DNA from: Hungatella sp. UBA4396
GTDB lineage: Bacteria > Bacillota > Clostridia > Lachnospirales > Lachnospiraceae
NCBI GenBank assembly: GCA_002389905.1
Contig: DGRE01000025.1
Coordinates: 112,543 to 176,542, forward strand
DNA length: 64,000 nt
Reading direction: 5' to 3'
The first letter of the stretch is position 1; every line of letters begins with the position of its first letter. The notes beneath the pieces were generated by a model that saw only the letters and a list, made by a program, of their open reading frames with translations, was not told the origin of the DNA and did not search any database. A program made the translations under genes and the position numbers. Of the stretch, positions 36,147-44,474 are shown piece after piece.

Positions 36147-37217
36147 TTAACCTTCAGTTCTGAATATATGAATACTGCCCTCTTTATTAAGCTTAACAAG
36201 AATCGTAGCTATAACAGGCAATATTAATAGTCCTAAGACTCCCATCATCTGCGCACCGATAAACATAAGAATAAGAGTTACAATGGGGTGCAGCCCTATT
36301 TGCTGGCCAATAATCTTAGGTTCCAATATCTGCCTGACTACAGTTATAAAGATATAGAGTATCAACATCCCTAAGCCGGTTTTTGTATCACCCAAGGAAA
36401 AAGCAATGATGGACCAGGGTAAAAGAATGGCTCCGGTACCCAGAATCGGCATAACATCAATCAGAGCTACGATTCCGCCCAGCAGAAACGGCGTGGGAAC
36501 TCCCAGAAGCCGGAATCCGAGAGATAATTCAATAAACGTGATGGAAATAATTAATGCATAAGCCCTTACGAACTTGCCTAATGAACCAATCACATTGTCC
36601 TTCACATTGATTATAATATCCCTTCGATCTTCACTGAACTGGCTTATAATGAAATTACCAATCTTATAATAATCAATTGTGAAGAAAAAAGATGAGACAA
36701 TGGTAAAAATAACCTTTATCAACAAAGTTGGAACCTGGCTGGCCAGCCCGGTCACCATACCGACTGCTTTGGCAGAAATATTGGAGATATAGGAAAAAAT
36801 AGACTGTCCGATTTGATTGATAAAGACATCCAGATCAAATCTGATACTTGGAAAGCGTTCAGTCAAATTTTCTGTTAGATTTTGAAGCGCCGGCAAAAGG
36901 GTTCCCTTGTAAAGAGCCGGAAGGCCGTTAAACAGCGTGCTGATAAAGCCAAAGAATCTGGCGCCGATCAAGGTGATTACTAAAGTCACCAGACTGTAAA
37001 ATATGAGAAGGACAAAAATACATAAAACAGTCCTGTTTATCCTTGTTTTTTCCTTTAATAAATCGATAACGTTGCGAAATGACATGGCAATCACCAGTCC
37101 GATAACAAATGGCATCAGCAACGGAAAGACATATTTAATTCCGGCATACACAATGATCAATAAAATAGCCCCAAATACACAATGGATTATGAACGCTTTT
37201 TGTTTTTCTAAACTCAT
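36147..37217 (-). CDS. ytvI: AI-2E family membrane protein, YtvI-like
   Basis: A 356-residue polytopic protein with about seven or eight hydrophobic segments. The region ALIDVMPILGTGAILLPW and EPKIIGQQIGLHP is characteristic of the AI-2E/PerM superfamily and resembles the sporulation integral membrane protein YtvI. The transported substrate is unknown; AI-2 export is a family label and not supported here. A promoter with TTGACA/TATAAT lies about 120 bp upstream. Single-gene transcript. Confidence 0.83.
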   Translation of the reverse strand: MSLEKQKAFIIHCVFGAILLIIVYAGIKYVFPLLMPFVIGLVIAMSFRNVIDLLKEKTRINRTVLCIFVLLIFYSLVTLVITLIGARFFGFISTLFNGLPALYKGTLLPALQNLTENLTERFPSIRFDLDVFINQIGQSIFSYISNISAKAVGMVTGLASQVPTLLIKVIFTIVSSFFFTIDYYKIGNFIISQFSEDRRDIIINVKDNVIGSLGKFVRAYALIISITFIELSLGFRLLGVPTPFLLGGIVALIDVMPILGTGAILLPWSIIAFSLGDTKTGLGMLILYIFITVVRQILEPKIIGQQIGLHPIVTLILMFIGAQMMGVLGLLILPVIATILVKLNKEGSIHIFRTEG

Positions 37218-37336
37218 AAACTAGGATACCTTTCCGGTTCTGAATATTTGCAGGAATCTGCAATGGATATAAGACCGCCGTTAATTTGATCAGCGGGCAG
37301 GGACTGAAACCATATTTCGACACAATCCATGGTTGT

Positions 37337-37364
37337 ATTATATCGCTAATCTGGCTTATGTCAA
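37337..37364 (-). promoter_or_regulatory. Sigma-A promoter of the YtvI-like gene
   Basis: Perfect TTGACA (37364-37359) and perfect TATAAT (37342-37337) with a 16-bp spacer. A 120-nt leader follows. Confidence 0.85.
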
Positions 37365-37418
37365 GCAGTACCGATCTCTTCTCTCCTTTTTTATGCAAAA
37401 TACCTTCATTTTATGAGT

Positions 37419-39368
37419 TTATGAAAGGGTATGCATATATTCTTCCGCCTCATCCCAATTAACGACAAAAGAGGTTCCTTTTTGACAGAAAACAGAGCAA
37501 GAAGGATTTGCAGTATCCCCATCAGGATCATATTGATACCGGGCTATTGTCTCATCTTCATTGTGACACACATCATAATGGGAAAATGACAGTGAAATAC
37601 TTCCTTTTCCCCCCGACAAAGCCATCAATTCTTCACCGTAATTCATAAAGGAAGCCACTGGAGCCAGCCCGGTAATGATAGTTTTCCGGTTTCCCGCCTG
37701 AACAGGAGTCTCAGCACGGCCGTAATACTTTGCAATGTCATTTAAAACTCTCCCTGTCAGAGAATCGGGAACAGATATGGAAAAGCTGTAATAAGGCTCC
37801 AGAAGAAGGCTTTTTGCCTTCATAAGCCCCTGGCGTATTGCCCGGTAAACAGCCTGGCGGAAGTCTCCGCCCTCCGTATGCTTAATATGAGAAAGTCCAT
37901 CAATGAGAATAATTTTCACATCCGTCAATTCTGAACCCGTTAATACTCCCTTATGAATGGTTTCGAAGACATGAGTCCGTACCAGATTCTGATAATTAAT
38001 TCCCAACCTGTCCACATGGCACCGGCTGTCAAAGGAAATGCCTTCTCCCCTGGCCCCAGGCTCTATCTGCAGCGCTGCCTCAGCATAATGGCGAAGGGGT
38101 TCAAAGTGTCCATATCCCGTTACCGGCTCTGCCACAGTTTCTTTATATACAACCTCAGGCTGATCAAAGGATACAGGTATGTGAAACCGTCTTAAAACAG
38201 TCTGTTCTAAGACTTCAAGCTGGATTTTACCCATAATATTTACTTTTAACTGCCTTAAAGCATCTTCCCATGCCACACTGAGGGCAGGGTCTTCTTCCTC
38301 CAAAATGGAAAACGCCTGCAGCACCGTTCTGTCAGGAATCTCAGGGGGATATATGACCTTGGCTTGAAGCGCAGGCTGATGGGTGAGTACAGCCCCTTCA
38401 TGGCATTCTCCAAGCCCCTGGCCCGCCTTGCTGCTCCTTATGCCTGTAACAGCCACCACATCTCCGGCAAAAGCCTCTGAAACAGTATGAAAGCGTTCTC
38501 CCTGAAATACCCTTATCTGATGAATCTTCTCACCTTCTGACAAGGGCTCCCGGACTCTCAGCTTTCCGCTCAAAACTTTTATATAGGTCATTCTCTCCTT
38601 CTGGTCATCATAGCGAATCTTAAACGCCTTTCCCTTAAAAGGAGCGTCCTCCTGATAAAGAGTTTCCGTCAGGCAGTAAAAAGCATGCAAAAACTGATCT
38701 ATCCCCTCCCCTGACAAGGCACTTCCGCCAAAGCAGGGAATGATACAGCGGTTTTTAATCTGGGAAATCAGAGCCGGTTTAAAGGAGTCGAAGGTTAAAG
38801 TTCCTTCCAACCACTGATCAAGCAAGCTCTCATCCCATTCAGAGGCATTATTAATGAGATCCTCTGTGAAGGTAGCTTCCTTTCCATTCTCAAGACAAAT
38901 GCTGCTAAAATCCAGTACATCTTCAGAAAAGCGCTCCCGAACCTCTGTTAAGGTTCTTTCATAAGAGGCAGAAGGAATATCCAGTTTATTGACAAATAAA
39001 AAAACAGGTATTTTGTAATGGTCCAGCAAATTCCAGATGGTTTCCGTATGGCCCTGGATTCCATCAGTTCCGTTAATAATCAGGACCGCGTAATCCATCA
39101 CTTCTAAAACACGCTCCATTTCAGCAGAAAAATCCATATGCCCCGGAGTATCAATCAGATAATAGGTATGGTCACCATGGGAAAAGGACGCCATATCCGA
39201 AAAAATGGTAATCCCTCTGGCTTTTTCTATGTCGTCATGATCCATACAGGAATTTTTTGCATCCACCCTTCCAAGGGTTCGGATGATATGTTCTTTATAT
39301 AAGATCTGTTCTGAAAACGTGGTTTTTCCGGCATCCACGTGAGCCAGAATTCCAAAAGTCAACTTCAT
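37419..39368 (-). CDS. TetM/EF-G-related ribosomal GTPase
   Basis: A 649-residue translational GTPase of the TetM/TetO/TetW group by length and layout. G motifs: AHVDAGKT (9-16), RGIT (51-54), DTPGH (73-77) and NKLD (127-130). EF-G-like domains II to V follow, including LLEPYYSF near the start of domain V. Where true tetracycline-protection proteins have the domain IV loop YSPVSTPAD, this protein reads DGLSHIKHTEGGDF, closer to EF-G. It is therefore a probable chromosomal relative rather than proven tetracycline resistance. It has its own promoter and lies between ytvI and yneA. Confidence 0.85.
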   Translation of the reverse strand: MKLTFGILAHVDAGKTTFSEQILYKEHIIRTLGRVDAKNSCMDHDDIEKARGITIFSDMASFSHGDHTYYLIDTPGHMDFSAEMERVLEVMDYAVLIINGTDGIQGHTETIWNLLDHYKIPVFLFVNKLDIPSASYERTLTEVRERFSEDVLDFSSICLENGKEATFTEDLINNASEWDESLLDQWLEGTLTFDSFKPALISQIKNRCIIPCFGGSALSGEGIDQFLHAFYCLTETLYQEDAPFKGKAFKIRYDDQKERMTYIKVLSGKLRVREPLSEGEKIHQIRVFQGERFHTVSEAFAGDVVAVTGIRSSKAGQGLGECHEGAVLTHQPALQAKVIYPPEIPDRTVLQAFSILEEEDPALSVAWEDALRQLKVNIMGKIQLEVLEQTVLRRFHIPVSFDQPEVVYKETVAEPVTGYGHFEPLRHYAEAALQIEPGARGEGISFDSRCHVDRLGINYQNLVRTHVFETIHKGVLTGSELTDVKIILIDGLSHIKHTEGGDFRQAVYRAIRQGLMKAKSLLLEPYYSFSISVPDSLTGRVLNDIAKYYGRAETPVQAGNRKTIITGLAPVASFMNYGEELMALSGGKGSISLSFSHYDVCHNEDETIARYQYDPDGDTANPSCSVFCQKGTSFVVNWDEAEEYMHTLS

Positions 39369-39438
39369 ATTATGTCTGATCCTTTAACTATAAAATAATG
39401 GGAAGCCTGAACTCTCCCAGATGGTTAGCACTACCACT

Positions 39439-39467
39439 ATTCTAAGTTATTATCCCCATAAAATCAA
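39439..39467 (-). promoter_or_regulatory. Sigma-A promoter of the TetM-like gene
   Basis: TTGATT (39467-39462) and TAGAAT (39444-39439) with a 17-bp spacer, 70 bp before the ATG and just beyond the yneA stop codon. Confidence 0.65.
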
Positions 39468-39481
39468 CGGTTTTGAAATAA

Positions 39482-39781
39482 TCAATCAGAGTCTGTTATA
39501 AAATACATGACCGTCAGATACTGACCGCTGTGAATGATATCTTCCTTTAATCCGTTCATATTTTTTAACTCTTTCATATATTGGGCTGTAGTCAGACCGC
39601 TGTTTTCCCTATACATTTCTGAGATACTCCACAGGCTGTCGCCTTTTTGTATTTGAATACTGGTATAATACTTCTCTGTTACTTCTTCCATTTCCCCTGC
39701 CATGGTATTCATAATGGAATTTCCCAAAAAACCTGCCCCCAGCAAAACAATAATTGATAATGTAATTAACTGCTTCATCAT
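39482..39781 (-). CDS. yneA: LysM protein, YneA-like SOS cell division suppressor
   Basis: A 99-residue protein with one N-terminal membrane helix (about 5-24) and a LysM domain (about 43-92) beginning IQIQKGDSLWSISEMY. In B. subtilis the SOS-induced division inhibitor YneA has the same layout and is divergent from lexA, exactly as here. Its promoter contains one LexA box and another box lies in the leader. It should therefore rise after DNA damage and delay septation. The role is inferred from family and context. Confidence 0.85.
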   Translation of the reverse strand: MMKQLITLSIIVLLGAGFLGNSIMNTMAGEMEEVTEKYYTSIQIQKGDSLWSISEMYRENSGLTTAQYMKELKNMNGLKEDIIHSGQYLTVMYFITDSD

Positions 39782-39811
39782 GCGTATACCTCCTGTATGA
39801 TAATCCGATCA

Positions 39812-39825
39812 AGAACATACGTTCC
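39812..39825. promoter_or_regulatory. LexA (SOS) box 1
   Basis: AGAACATACGTTCC matches the Firmicute SOS consensus (CGAAC-N4-GTTCG). It lies between the yneA promoter and the yneA start codon. Confidence 0.85.
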
Positions 39826-39840
39826 TTTTACTATGTTCCC

Positions 39841-39870
39841 ATCATATCATTACGAACGTATGTTTGTCAA
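39841..39870 (-). promoter_or_regulatory. Sigma-A promoter of yneA
   Basis: Perfect TTGACA (39870-39865) and TATGAT (39846-39841) with an 18-bp spacer that is almost filled by a LexA box. Confidence 0.8.
39853..39866. promoter_or_regulatory. LexA (SOS) box 2
   Basis: CGAACGTATGTTTG lies inside the yneA promoter spacer, so bound LexA would block that promoter. Confidence 0.9.
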
Positions 39871-39888
39871 ATGTTTTTTTGCTTTTTT

Positions 39889-39902
39889 CGAACAAAGGTT
39901 TG
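39889..39902. promoter_or_regulatory. LexA (SOS) box 3 (weaker)
   Basis: CGAACAAAGGTTTG has the two half-sites but a less palindromic centre. It overlaps the -35 of lexA. Confidence 0.65.
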
Positions 39903-39928
39903 CTTTTTCTCCGAACATATGTTACTAT
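39900..39928 (+). promoter_or_regulatory. Sigma-A promoter of lexA
   Basis: TTGCTT and TACTAT with a 17-bp spacer. LexA boxes overlap the -35 and sit between the -35 and -10, giving autorepression. Confidence 0.75.
39912..39925. promoter_or_regulatory. LexA (SOS) box 4
   Basis: CGAACATATGTTAC lies between the -35 and -10 elements of lexA. Confidence 0.9.
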
Positions 39929-39962
39929 AGTTTTAATCATAAAGGATTGAGGAGGCGGTGTT

Positions 39963-40583
39963 ATGGCTCAGGACAAAATTACACCTAAACAGCAGGAAAT
40001 TTTAGAATATATAAAAGAAACGATATTAAAGAAAGGATATCCCCCGGCAGTAAGGGAGATCTGTGAAGCAGTTCATTTAAAATCAACTTCTTCCGTTCAT
40101 TCCCATCTGGAAACCCTGGAGGATAAGGGATATATAAGACGAGATCCCACAAAGCCCCGGACCATTGAGATCATTGATGACTGCTTTAATCTGACCCGCC
40201 GGGAGGTTGTGAACGTGCCGGTTCTGGGAACTGTGGCAGCCGGAGTGCCTCTTTATGCAGAGGAAAACATTGAAAACTACTATCCTATTCCCGCAGAACT
40301 GCTTCCTAATGCAGAAACCTTCATGCTGAAGATAAAAGGAAACAGCATGGTTAATGCCGGCATTCTGGAAGGTGATCAGATTATTGTCGAACAGTGCCAT
40401 ACAGCTCATAACGGAGAAATTGTTGTTGCATTGGTGGATGATTCAGCTACTGTAAAGAGATTTTTTAAGGAAAACGGCCGCTACCGCCTGCAGCCGGAGA
40501 ATGATTCCATGGAACCGATTATTGTGGACCAAATCAAAATCCTGGGAAAAGTAATCGGCCTGTTCCGTCTGGGAATTCATTGA
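39963..40583 (+). CDS. lexA: SOS repressor LexA
   Basis: A 206-residue repressor-protease. The N-terminal winged helix (about 1-70) includes PPAVREICEAVHLKSTSSVHSHL, the recognition region. The self-cleavage bond is A93-G94 in GTVAAGVP, and the Ser-Lys dyad is S128 (GNSM) with K165 (ATVKRF). RecA filaments on damaged DNA stimulate cleavage. Four LexA boxes in the upstream region indicate control of itself and of divergent yneA. GAGGAGG precedes the ATG. Confidence 0.97.
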   Translation: MAQDKITPKQQEILEYIKETILKKGYPPAVREICEAVHLKSTSSVHSHLETLEDKGYIRRDPTKPRTIEIIDDCFNLTRREVVNVPVLGTVAAGVPLYAEENIENYYPIPAELLPNAETFMLKIKGNSMVNAGILEGDQIIVEQCHTAHNGEIVVALVDDSATVKRFFKENGRYRLQPENDSMEPIIVDQIKILGKVIGLFRLGIH

Positions 40584-40608
40584 TGCGCCATACATATGGC
40601 AGGCATAT

Positions 40609-40653
40609 AAAAAAGAGATAAGTTTACATAATTATTTTATGTAAACTTATCTC
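40609..40653 (-). terminator. Terminator of the rsfS operon
   Basis: Perfect 17-bp inverted repeat (40615-40631 and 40637-40653, 5-base loop). Read on the minus strand, the stem is followed by T6 (40614-40609), so it ends transcripts coming through rsfS. Confidence 0.85.
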
Positions 40654-40665
40654 CAAACAAATTGA

Positions 40666-40693
40666 AAAACGGTTTATTTGATTAAACCGTTTT
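40666..40693 (+). terminator. Terminator between lexA and rsfS
   Basis: AAAACGGTTTA and TAAACCGTTTT form an 11-bp stem with a 6-base loop, followed by CTTCT on the plus strand. It can also act on the minus strand. Confidence 0.7.
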
Positions 40694-40775
40694 CTTCTAC
40701 CGAAGGTTAAAATCAGGCAGCTATAAACTGTCTCATCATCTGATTTCACGCTTCAAAATTTCAAGTTTTATCTGT

Positions 40776-41138
40776 TTAGTTCAATCCTTCCAGTTCCTCA
40801 ACCGCAATTGTCTTTCCGTCTCTCCAAATTCTTTCCAGATCATAGAATAAGCGGTTTTCCCGATCAAAGACGTGGACAATGATATCGCCGTAATCCATAA
40901 GAATCCAGTTTGCAGTCTGATAACCTTCCATTTGCTTACAGATAAATCCTCTTTTTCCCAGTTCCTCTTCCACATTGTCAACCATGGCCTGAACCTGATT
41001 GACATTCATACCGCTGGCAATAATAAAGTAGTCCGCCATTACGGATACTTTGCGGATATCGATTACGCTGATATCCTCACCCTTTTTATCTGATAAAGCC
41101 TCATAGGCGGCTTTCACCATTTCAATTGACTGATTCAT
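40776..41138 (-). CDS. rsfS: Ribosome silencing factor RsfS
   Basis: A 120-residue Iojap-family protein that binds ribosomal protein L14 and blocks subunit joining in starvation. The segments ISVIDIRKVSVMADYFIIASG and GYQTANWILMDYGDIIVHVF are diagnostic. Its ATG overlaps the yqeK stop (4 bp). It is the last gene of the obgE-yhbY-nadD-yqeK-rsfS run and is followed by a strong terminator. Confidence 0.96.
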   Translation of the reverse strand: MNQSIEMVKAAYEALSDKKGEDISVIDIRKVSVMADYFIIASGMNVNQVQAMVDNVEEELGKRGFICKQMEGYQTANWILMDYGDIIVHVFDRENRLFYDLERIWRDGKTIAVEELEGLN

Positions 41139-41731
41139 TCTTGCTCTCCCTTCTTTTCATCGTGAACCTGCTTATAATAAGCATATGCCTCTTTTGACAC
41201 AGAGTCCACAAAGCTTCCTTTCCCTTCCAAATATTTCAGGGTTCCTTTCAGAATCTGATAAACACATTCATCCAGGTCTTTAAACGCCAGGGAGCGCACA
41301 AAAGGCAGATCTTCTGCCCGGTCTCTTCTGGGTTCAATATAATCAGCTGTAAAAACAATTTTTTCCAGCAGGGTCATCTTGGGCCTTCCGGTGGTATGCC
41401 AGCGGATGGCGTTTATTACTTCCTCGTCTTTTACATGATACTTATGGGCTGCCAGCCACGCTCCATATTTGGCATGAAGCACTGCCGGTGCTTTCCGTTC
41501 ATCATCGGTCAGCAAAATAGATTCCCTGGTACACTTTTTTATAATCTCTTCATCCCTGTAATGCTTGGCGCAGTCGTGGAGCAGTCCTGCTAATTCCGCC
41601 TTGGCCAAGTCGGCTCCATAACACATTGCTAAAGCTGCCGAGGTAAAAGACACACTGATTGTATGTTCATAGCGGAAAGGATTTAATTTCCCTCTCAAAT
41701 CATTCCGCAGATTAAAAATATTCTCTTTCAT
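41135..41731 (-). CDS. yqeK: YqeK family HD-domain hydrolase
   Basis: A 198-residue HD-domain protein. Metal-binding His-Asp motif LLHDCAKHY, with H in HTISV, HAKYGAWLA and the RWHTTGRP region as further ligands. YqeK proteins are symmetrical diadenosine tetraphosphate (Ap4A) hydrolases. The start overlaps the nadD stop by 4 bp and its stop overlaps rsfS, so three genes are coupled. Confidence 0.92.
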   Translation of the reverse strand: MKENIFNLRNDLRGKLNPFRYEHTISVSFTSAALAMCYGADLAKAELAGLLHDCAKHYRDEEIIKKCTRESILLTDDERKAPAVLHAKYGAWLAAHKYHVKDEEVINAIRWHTTGRPKMTLLEKIVFTADYIEPRRDRAEDLPFVRSLAFKDLDECVYQILKGTLKYLEGKGSFVDSVSKEAYAYYKQVHDEKKGEQE

Positions 41732-42345
41732 ACTTCCGCCTCCTGATACAGGCCATGTGCCTGAATATAAGCCGCAACCTTCTGAGGCACAAACTCTTCA
41801 ATGGACTGCCCTCTTGCAATCATCTGTCGCAATTGGGCAGATGAAATATCCATTTCCTTACAATGCAGGATACGGATATCAGATTCGTATATAGAGGAGA
41901 GATGGGCAATTTGGCTGTCCATGGAGCGGTCTGCATTCTCATATTCCCGGCTTGCCACCAGTATGACTGCTTGCGCCAACACCTTGGCCGGTTCATACCA
42001 GCTCTCTATTTCATACAGGGAATCTGCCCCAATAATAAAATAAAAGGTGTATTCCGGGTATTCTTTATTAAGCAGGCCAAGGGTCTGGGCCGTATAGGTA
42101 TTCCCGTTCCGGCTCAGTTCAAAATCAGAGCAGACAAATCCTTTATGGCCATCTACAGCAAGTTCTGTCATGGCCAGACGTATGGCACCTTCTGTCACAT
42201 GGTGGCTTCTTTTGTGAGGAGGAGTTCCTGAGGGCATATACCAGACCTCATCCAGTTCAAATTCCCTGTACGCCTGCTCTCCCAGCATCAGGTGTCCATT
42301 GTGGATTGGGTCAAATGTACCGCCCATAATGCCTATTTTACTCAT
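41728..42345 (-). CDS. nadD: Nicotinate-nucleotide adenylyltransferase
   Basis: A 205-residue enzyme that adenylates nicotinate mononucleotide in NAD synthesis. The nucleotidyltransferase motif GGTFDPIHNGHL (with the HxGH-type site) is near the N-terminus and the SSAQLRQMIARGQS (IS-S-T/AxxR-type) motif near the C-terminus. It follows yhbY by 34 bp in the common Firmicute order obgE-yhbY-nadD-yqeK. Confidence 0.96.
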   Translation of the reverse strand: MSKIGIMGGTFDPIHNGHLMLGEQAYREFELDEVWYMPSGTPPHKRSHHVTEGAIRLAMTELAVDGHKGFVCSDFELSRNGNTYTAQTLGLLNKEYPEYTFYFIIGADSLYEIESWYEPAKVLAQAVILVASREYENADRSMDSQIAHLSSIYESDIRILHCKEMDISSAQLRQMIARGQSIEEFVPQKVAAYIQAHGLYQEAEV

Positions 42346-42379
42346 AATATTCCACTCCCTGTTTCAAAGGGAAGCAGGA

Positions 42380-42676
42380 TTATTTGGGAAGTACAATCTT
42401 TCTCTTGCTTTCCTCTTTTGCCTGCTTATAAAGGACGATCCGCCTTCCGATCACCTGAACAACCTCAGAATGGGTGCGCTCAGACAATACAGAGGCTATG
42501 CTGCTTCCATCATCCAGACAATTTTTCAGTACCGTGATTTTTATTAATTCCCTGGCCTCCAGCGCTTCTGCAATGGCAGCGGTTATTTCTGGAGTCAGGC
42601 TGGATTTTCCGATCTGAAAGACCGGATCTATATTCATCGCCAATCCTTTTAAATAGGATCTCTGCTTACTTGTCAT
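42380..42676 (-). CDS. yhbY: YhbY family CRM-domain RNA-binding protein
   Basis: A 98-residue single CRM-domain protein linked to 50S assembly. It begins MTSKQRSYLKGLAMNIDPVF and has the IGKSSLTPEI segment in place of the usual GKGGLT-like loop, with ELIKITVLKN after it. Its position between obgE and nadD is conserved in Firmicutes. Confidence 0.92.
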   Translation of the reverse strand: MTSKQRSYLKGLAMNIDPVFQIGKSSLTPEITAAIAEALEARELIKITVLKNCLDDGSSIASVLSERTHSEVVQVIGRRIVLYKQAKEESKRKIVLPK

Positions 42677-42723
42677 AATATTCTCCCTGACATGATTTTC
42701 TTAAAGAAAATCGAACTTCCTTT

Positions 42724-44007
42724 CTACTTATAATAATCGAATTCAAGGCCATACATGCGGACCGTGTCACCTTCCTGGATTCCGGCCTGCTCCAGCTCTT
42801 CTAAAATTCCATTGTCCTTTAAAAAATTCTGAAAGAAACGGAAGCCTTTTTCAGATTCAATATTGGTATAGCCCAGCATCTTTTCAATGCGGGGACCTTC
42901 CACCACATATACTCCATCTTCTGTCACTTCAACCGTATAGGGAAGCTGTTTTTCAACCAGGCTGCGTAAGTCGAACTCTTTATCAAAAATAATTGGGCTT
43001 AAGTTTACGGTCTGGAGCAGTTCAGAGACAGCGTAGAGAAGTTCTTTGACTCCTTGTCCGCTGACTGCGGATATGGGGAAAACCTTGATTCCCTGGGGCT
43101 CAAATTCTGCTTTAAGCTTCTCAATGGGGTTTTCATCCTCTTCATAAATGGCATCCATCTTATTGGCTGCAATGATCTGAGGACGCTTTAACAGCTCGGA
43201 ATTATAGGACCCAAGTTCCTTATTGATAGCATGAATATCTGCAATGGGATCTCTGCCTTCTGTGGACGCAGCATCTACTACATGAACCAGGACTCTGGTA
43301 CGCTCAATGTGACGGAGGAAATCGTGTCCCAGACCTACACCTTCTGAGGCTCCCTCAATCAATCCTGGGATATCGGCCATAACAAAGCCCTTTCCTCCCT
43401 CCAGGTCCACCACACCCAAGTGTGGATTTAAGGTGGTGAAATGATAGTTGGCTATTTTAGGCTTTGCATTGCTGACTCTGGAAAGAAGGGTGGATTTTCC
43501 TACATTGGGGAATCCAACCAGTCCCACATCCGCAATGACTTTCAGTTCCAGCTGAACCCAAAGCTCCTGGGCCGATTGTCCCGGCTGGGCATACTTAGGC
43601 GCCTGCATGGTGGGCGTTGCAAAGTGCATATTACCTTGTCCGCCTCTTCCGCCTTTTAATATGACTTCTCTGCGGTTTTCTCCGGACATATCGGCAATGA
43701 CTTTTCCTGATTCAAAGTCTTTAATTACCGTTCCTTCCGGAACCTTGATGATCAGGCTTTCTCCGTCTTTTCCATGACAGCGGCGCTTTCCGCCTGACTC
43801 TCCGTCTTTTGCGGCATATTTGTGGATATGGCGGAAATCAGTTAAGGTATTTAAGCCTTCATCCACCTCAAATATAAGGTTACCGCCTCTTCCTCCGTCA
43901 CCGCCGTCAGGGCCGCCACAGGGAACAAACAGTTCCTTCCGGAAGCTGACATGGCCATCGCCGCCCTTTCCGGATCTGATAAATATTTTTGCTCTATCGG
44001 CAAACAT
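42724..44007 (-). CDS. obgE: GTPase ObgE/CgtA
   Basis: A 427-residue essential ribosome-assembly GTPase. Order: Gly-rich Obg fold (1-158, many GG motifs such as GGDGGRGGN), G domain with GFPNVGKSTLL, DIPGLIEGAS and NKMD, then the Obg C-terminal OCT domain (about 340-427), present in Firmicute proteins. Lies downstream of rpmA, separated by a terminator and a 52-bp tandem repeat, so it may have its own promoter that I could not place. Confidence 0.97.
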   Translation of the reverse strand: MFADRAKIFIRSGKGGDGHVSFRKELFVPCGGPDGGDGGRGGNLIFEVDEGLNTLTDFRHIHKYAAKDGESGGKRRCHGKDGESLIIKVPEGTVIKDFESGKVIADMSGENRREVILKGGRGGQGNMHFATPTMQAPKYAQPGQSAQELWVQLELKVIADVGLVGFPNVGKSTLLSRVSNAKPKIANYHFTTLNPHLGVVDLEGGKGFVMADIPGLIEGASEGVGLGHDFLRHIERTRVLVHVVDAASTEGRDPIADIHAINKELGSYNSELLKRPQIIAANKMDAIYEEDENPIEKLKAEFEPQGIKVFPISAVSGQGVKELLYAVSELLQTVNLSPIIFDKEFDLRSLVEKQLPYTVEVTEDGVYVVEGPRIEKMLGYTNIESEKGFRFFQNFLKDNGILEELEQAGIQEGDTVRMYGLEFDYYK

Positions 44008-44024
44008 TCATTCACCTATTTCCT

Positions 44025-44128
44025 TTCTTTATTATTGCCCACGCTTTCTGGGCATAATGGTATACCCGCAGGGTGCTTCTTTATTATTGCCCACGCTCTT
44101 TGGGCATAATGGTATACCCGCAGGATAC
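44025..44128. repeat. Two tandem 52-bp repeats between obgE and rpmA
   Basis: Units 44025-44076 and 44077-44128 differ at four positions. Each contains the hairpin TGCCCA/TGGGCA (extended by ATTAT/ATAAT with one bulge) and the palindrome GGTATACC, which is reminiscent of intergenic REP/BOX-like elements. Two of the differences fall in the hairpin loop region, so the stem is retained in both copies. Confidence 0.85.
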
Positions 44129-44140
44129 TTCTTTTATCGC

Positions 44141-44174
44141 AAAAAACGGCTCCATACGTCAAGGTATGAAGCCG
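44141..44174 (-). terminator. Terminator after rpmA
   Basis: CGGCT-x-CATAC and GTATG-x-AGCCG form an 11-bp stem with one mismatch and a 6-base loop. On the minus strand T6 follows. It lies 7 bp after the rpmA stop. Confidence 0.9.
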
Positions 44175-44180
44175 GTCCAA

Positions 44181-44471
44181 TTATTCGTTGATTACTTTCG
44201 GATAAACAGAAACCTGCTTTTTGTCTCTGCCTTTTCTCTCAAATCTTACAACGCCATTCACTAATGCGAATAAAGTATCATCGCCTCCGCGGCCTACGTT
44301 ATTGCCTGGGTGAATGTGAGTTCCGCGCTGTCTGTAAAGGATATTGCCAGCTAATACAAACTGACCGTCAGCTCTCTTGGCGCCTAATCTCTTGGACTCG
44401 GAATCTCTGCCGTTCTTTGTGGAACCAACACCCTTTTTATGAGCGAAAAATTGAAGGTTCATCTTTAACAT
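44181..44471 (-). CDS. rpmA: 50S ribosomal protein L27 (bL27) with cleavable N-terminus
   Basis: A 96-residue L27 with GVGSTKNGRDSESKRLG and QRGTHIHPGNNVGRGGDDTLF. It begins MLKMNLQFFAHKKG: the LQFFA extension must be removed by the protease Prp so that the mature N-terminus can reach the peptidyl-transferase centre. The prp gene is directly upstream, and rplU before it. A GGAGGTG site precedes the ATG. Confidence 0.98.
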   Translation of the reverse strand: MLKMNLQFFAHKKGVGSTKNGRDSESKRLGAKRADGQFVLAGNILYRQRGTHIHPGNNVGRGGDDTLFALVNGVVRFERKGRDKKQVSVYPKVINE

Positions 44472-44474
44472 TGC

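Noticed and set aside
37419..39368. Acquired tetracycline resistance gene
   Set aside because: No mobile element or regulatory leader of the tet(M) kind is next to it, and the key domain IV loop differs.
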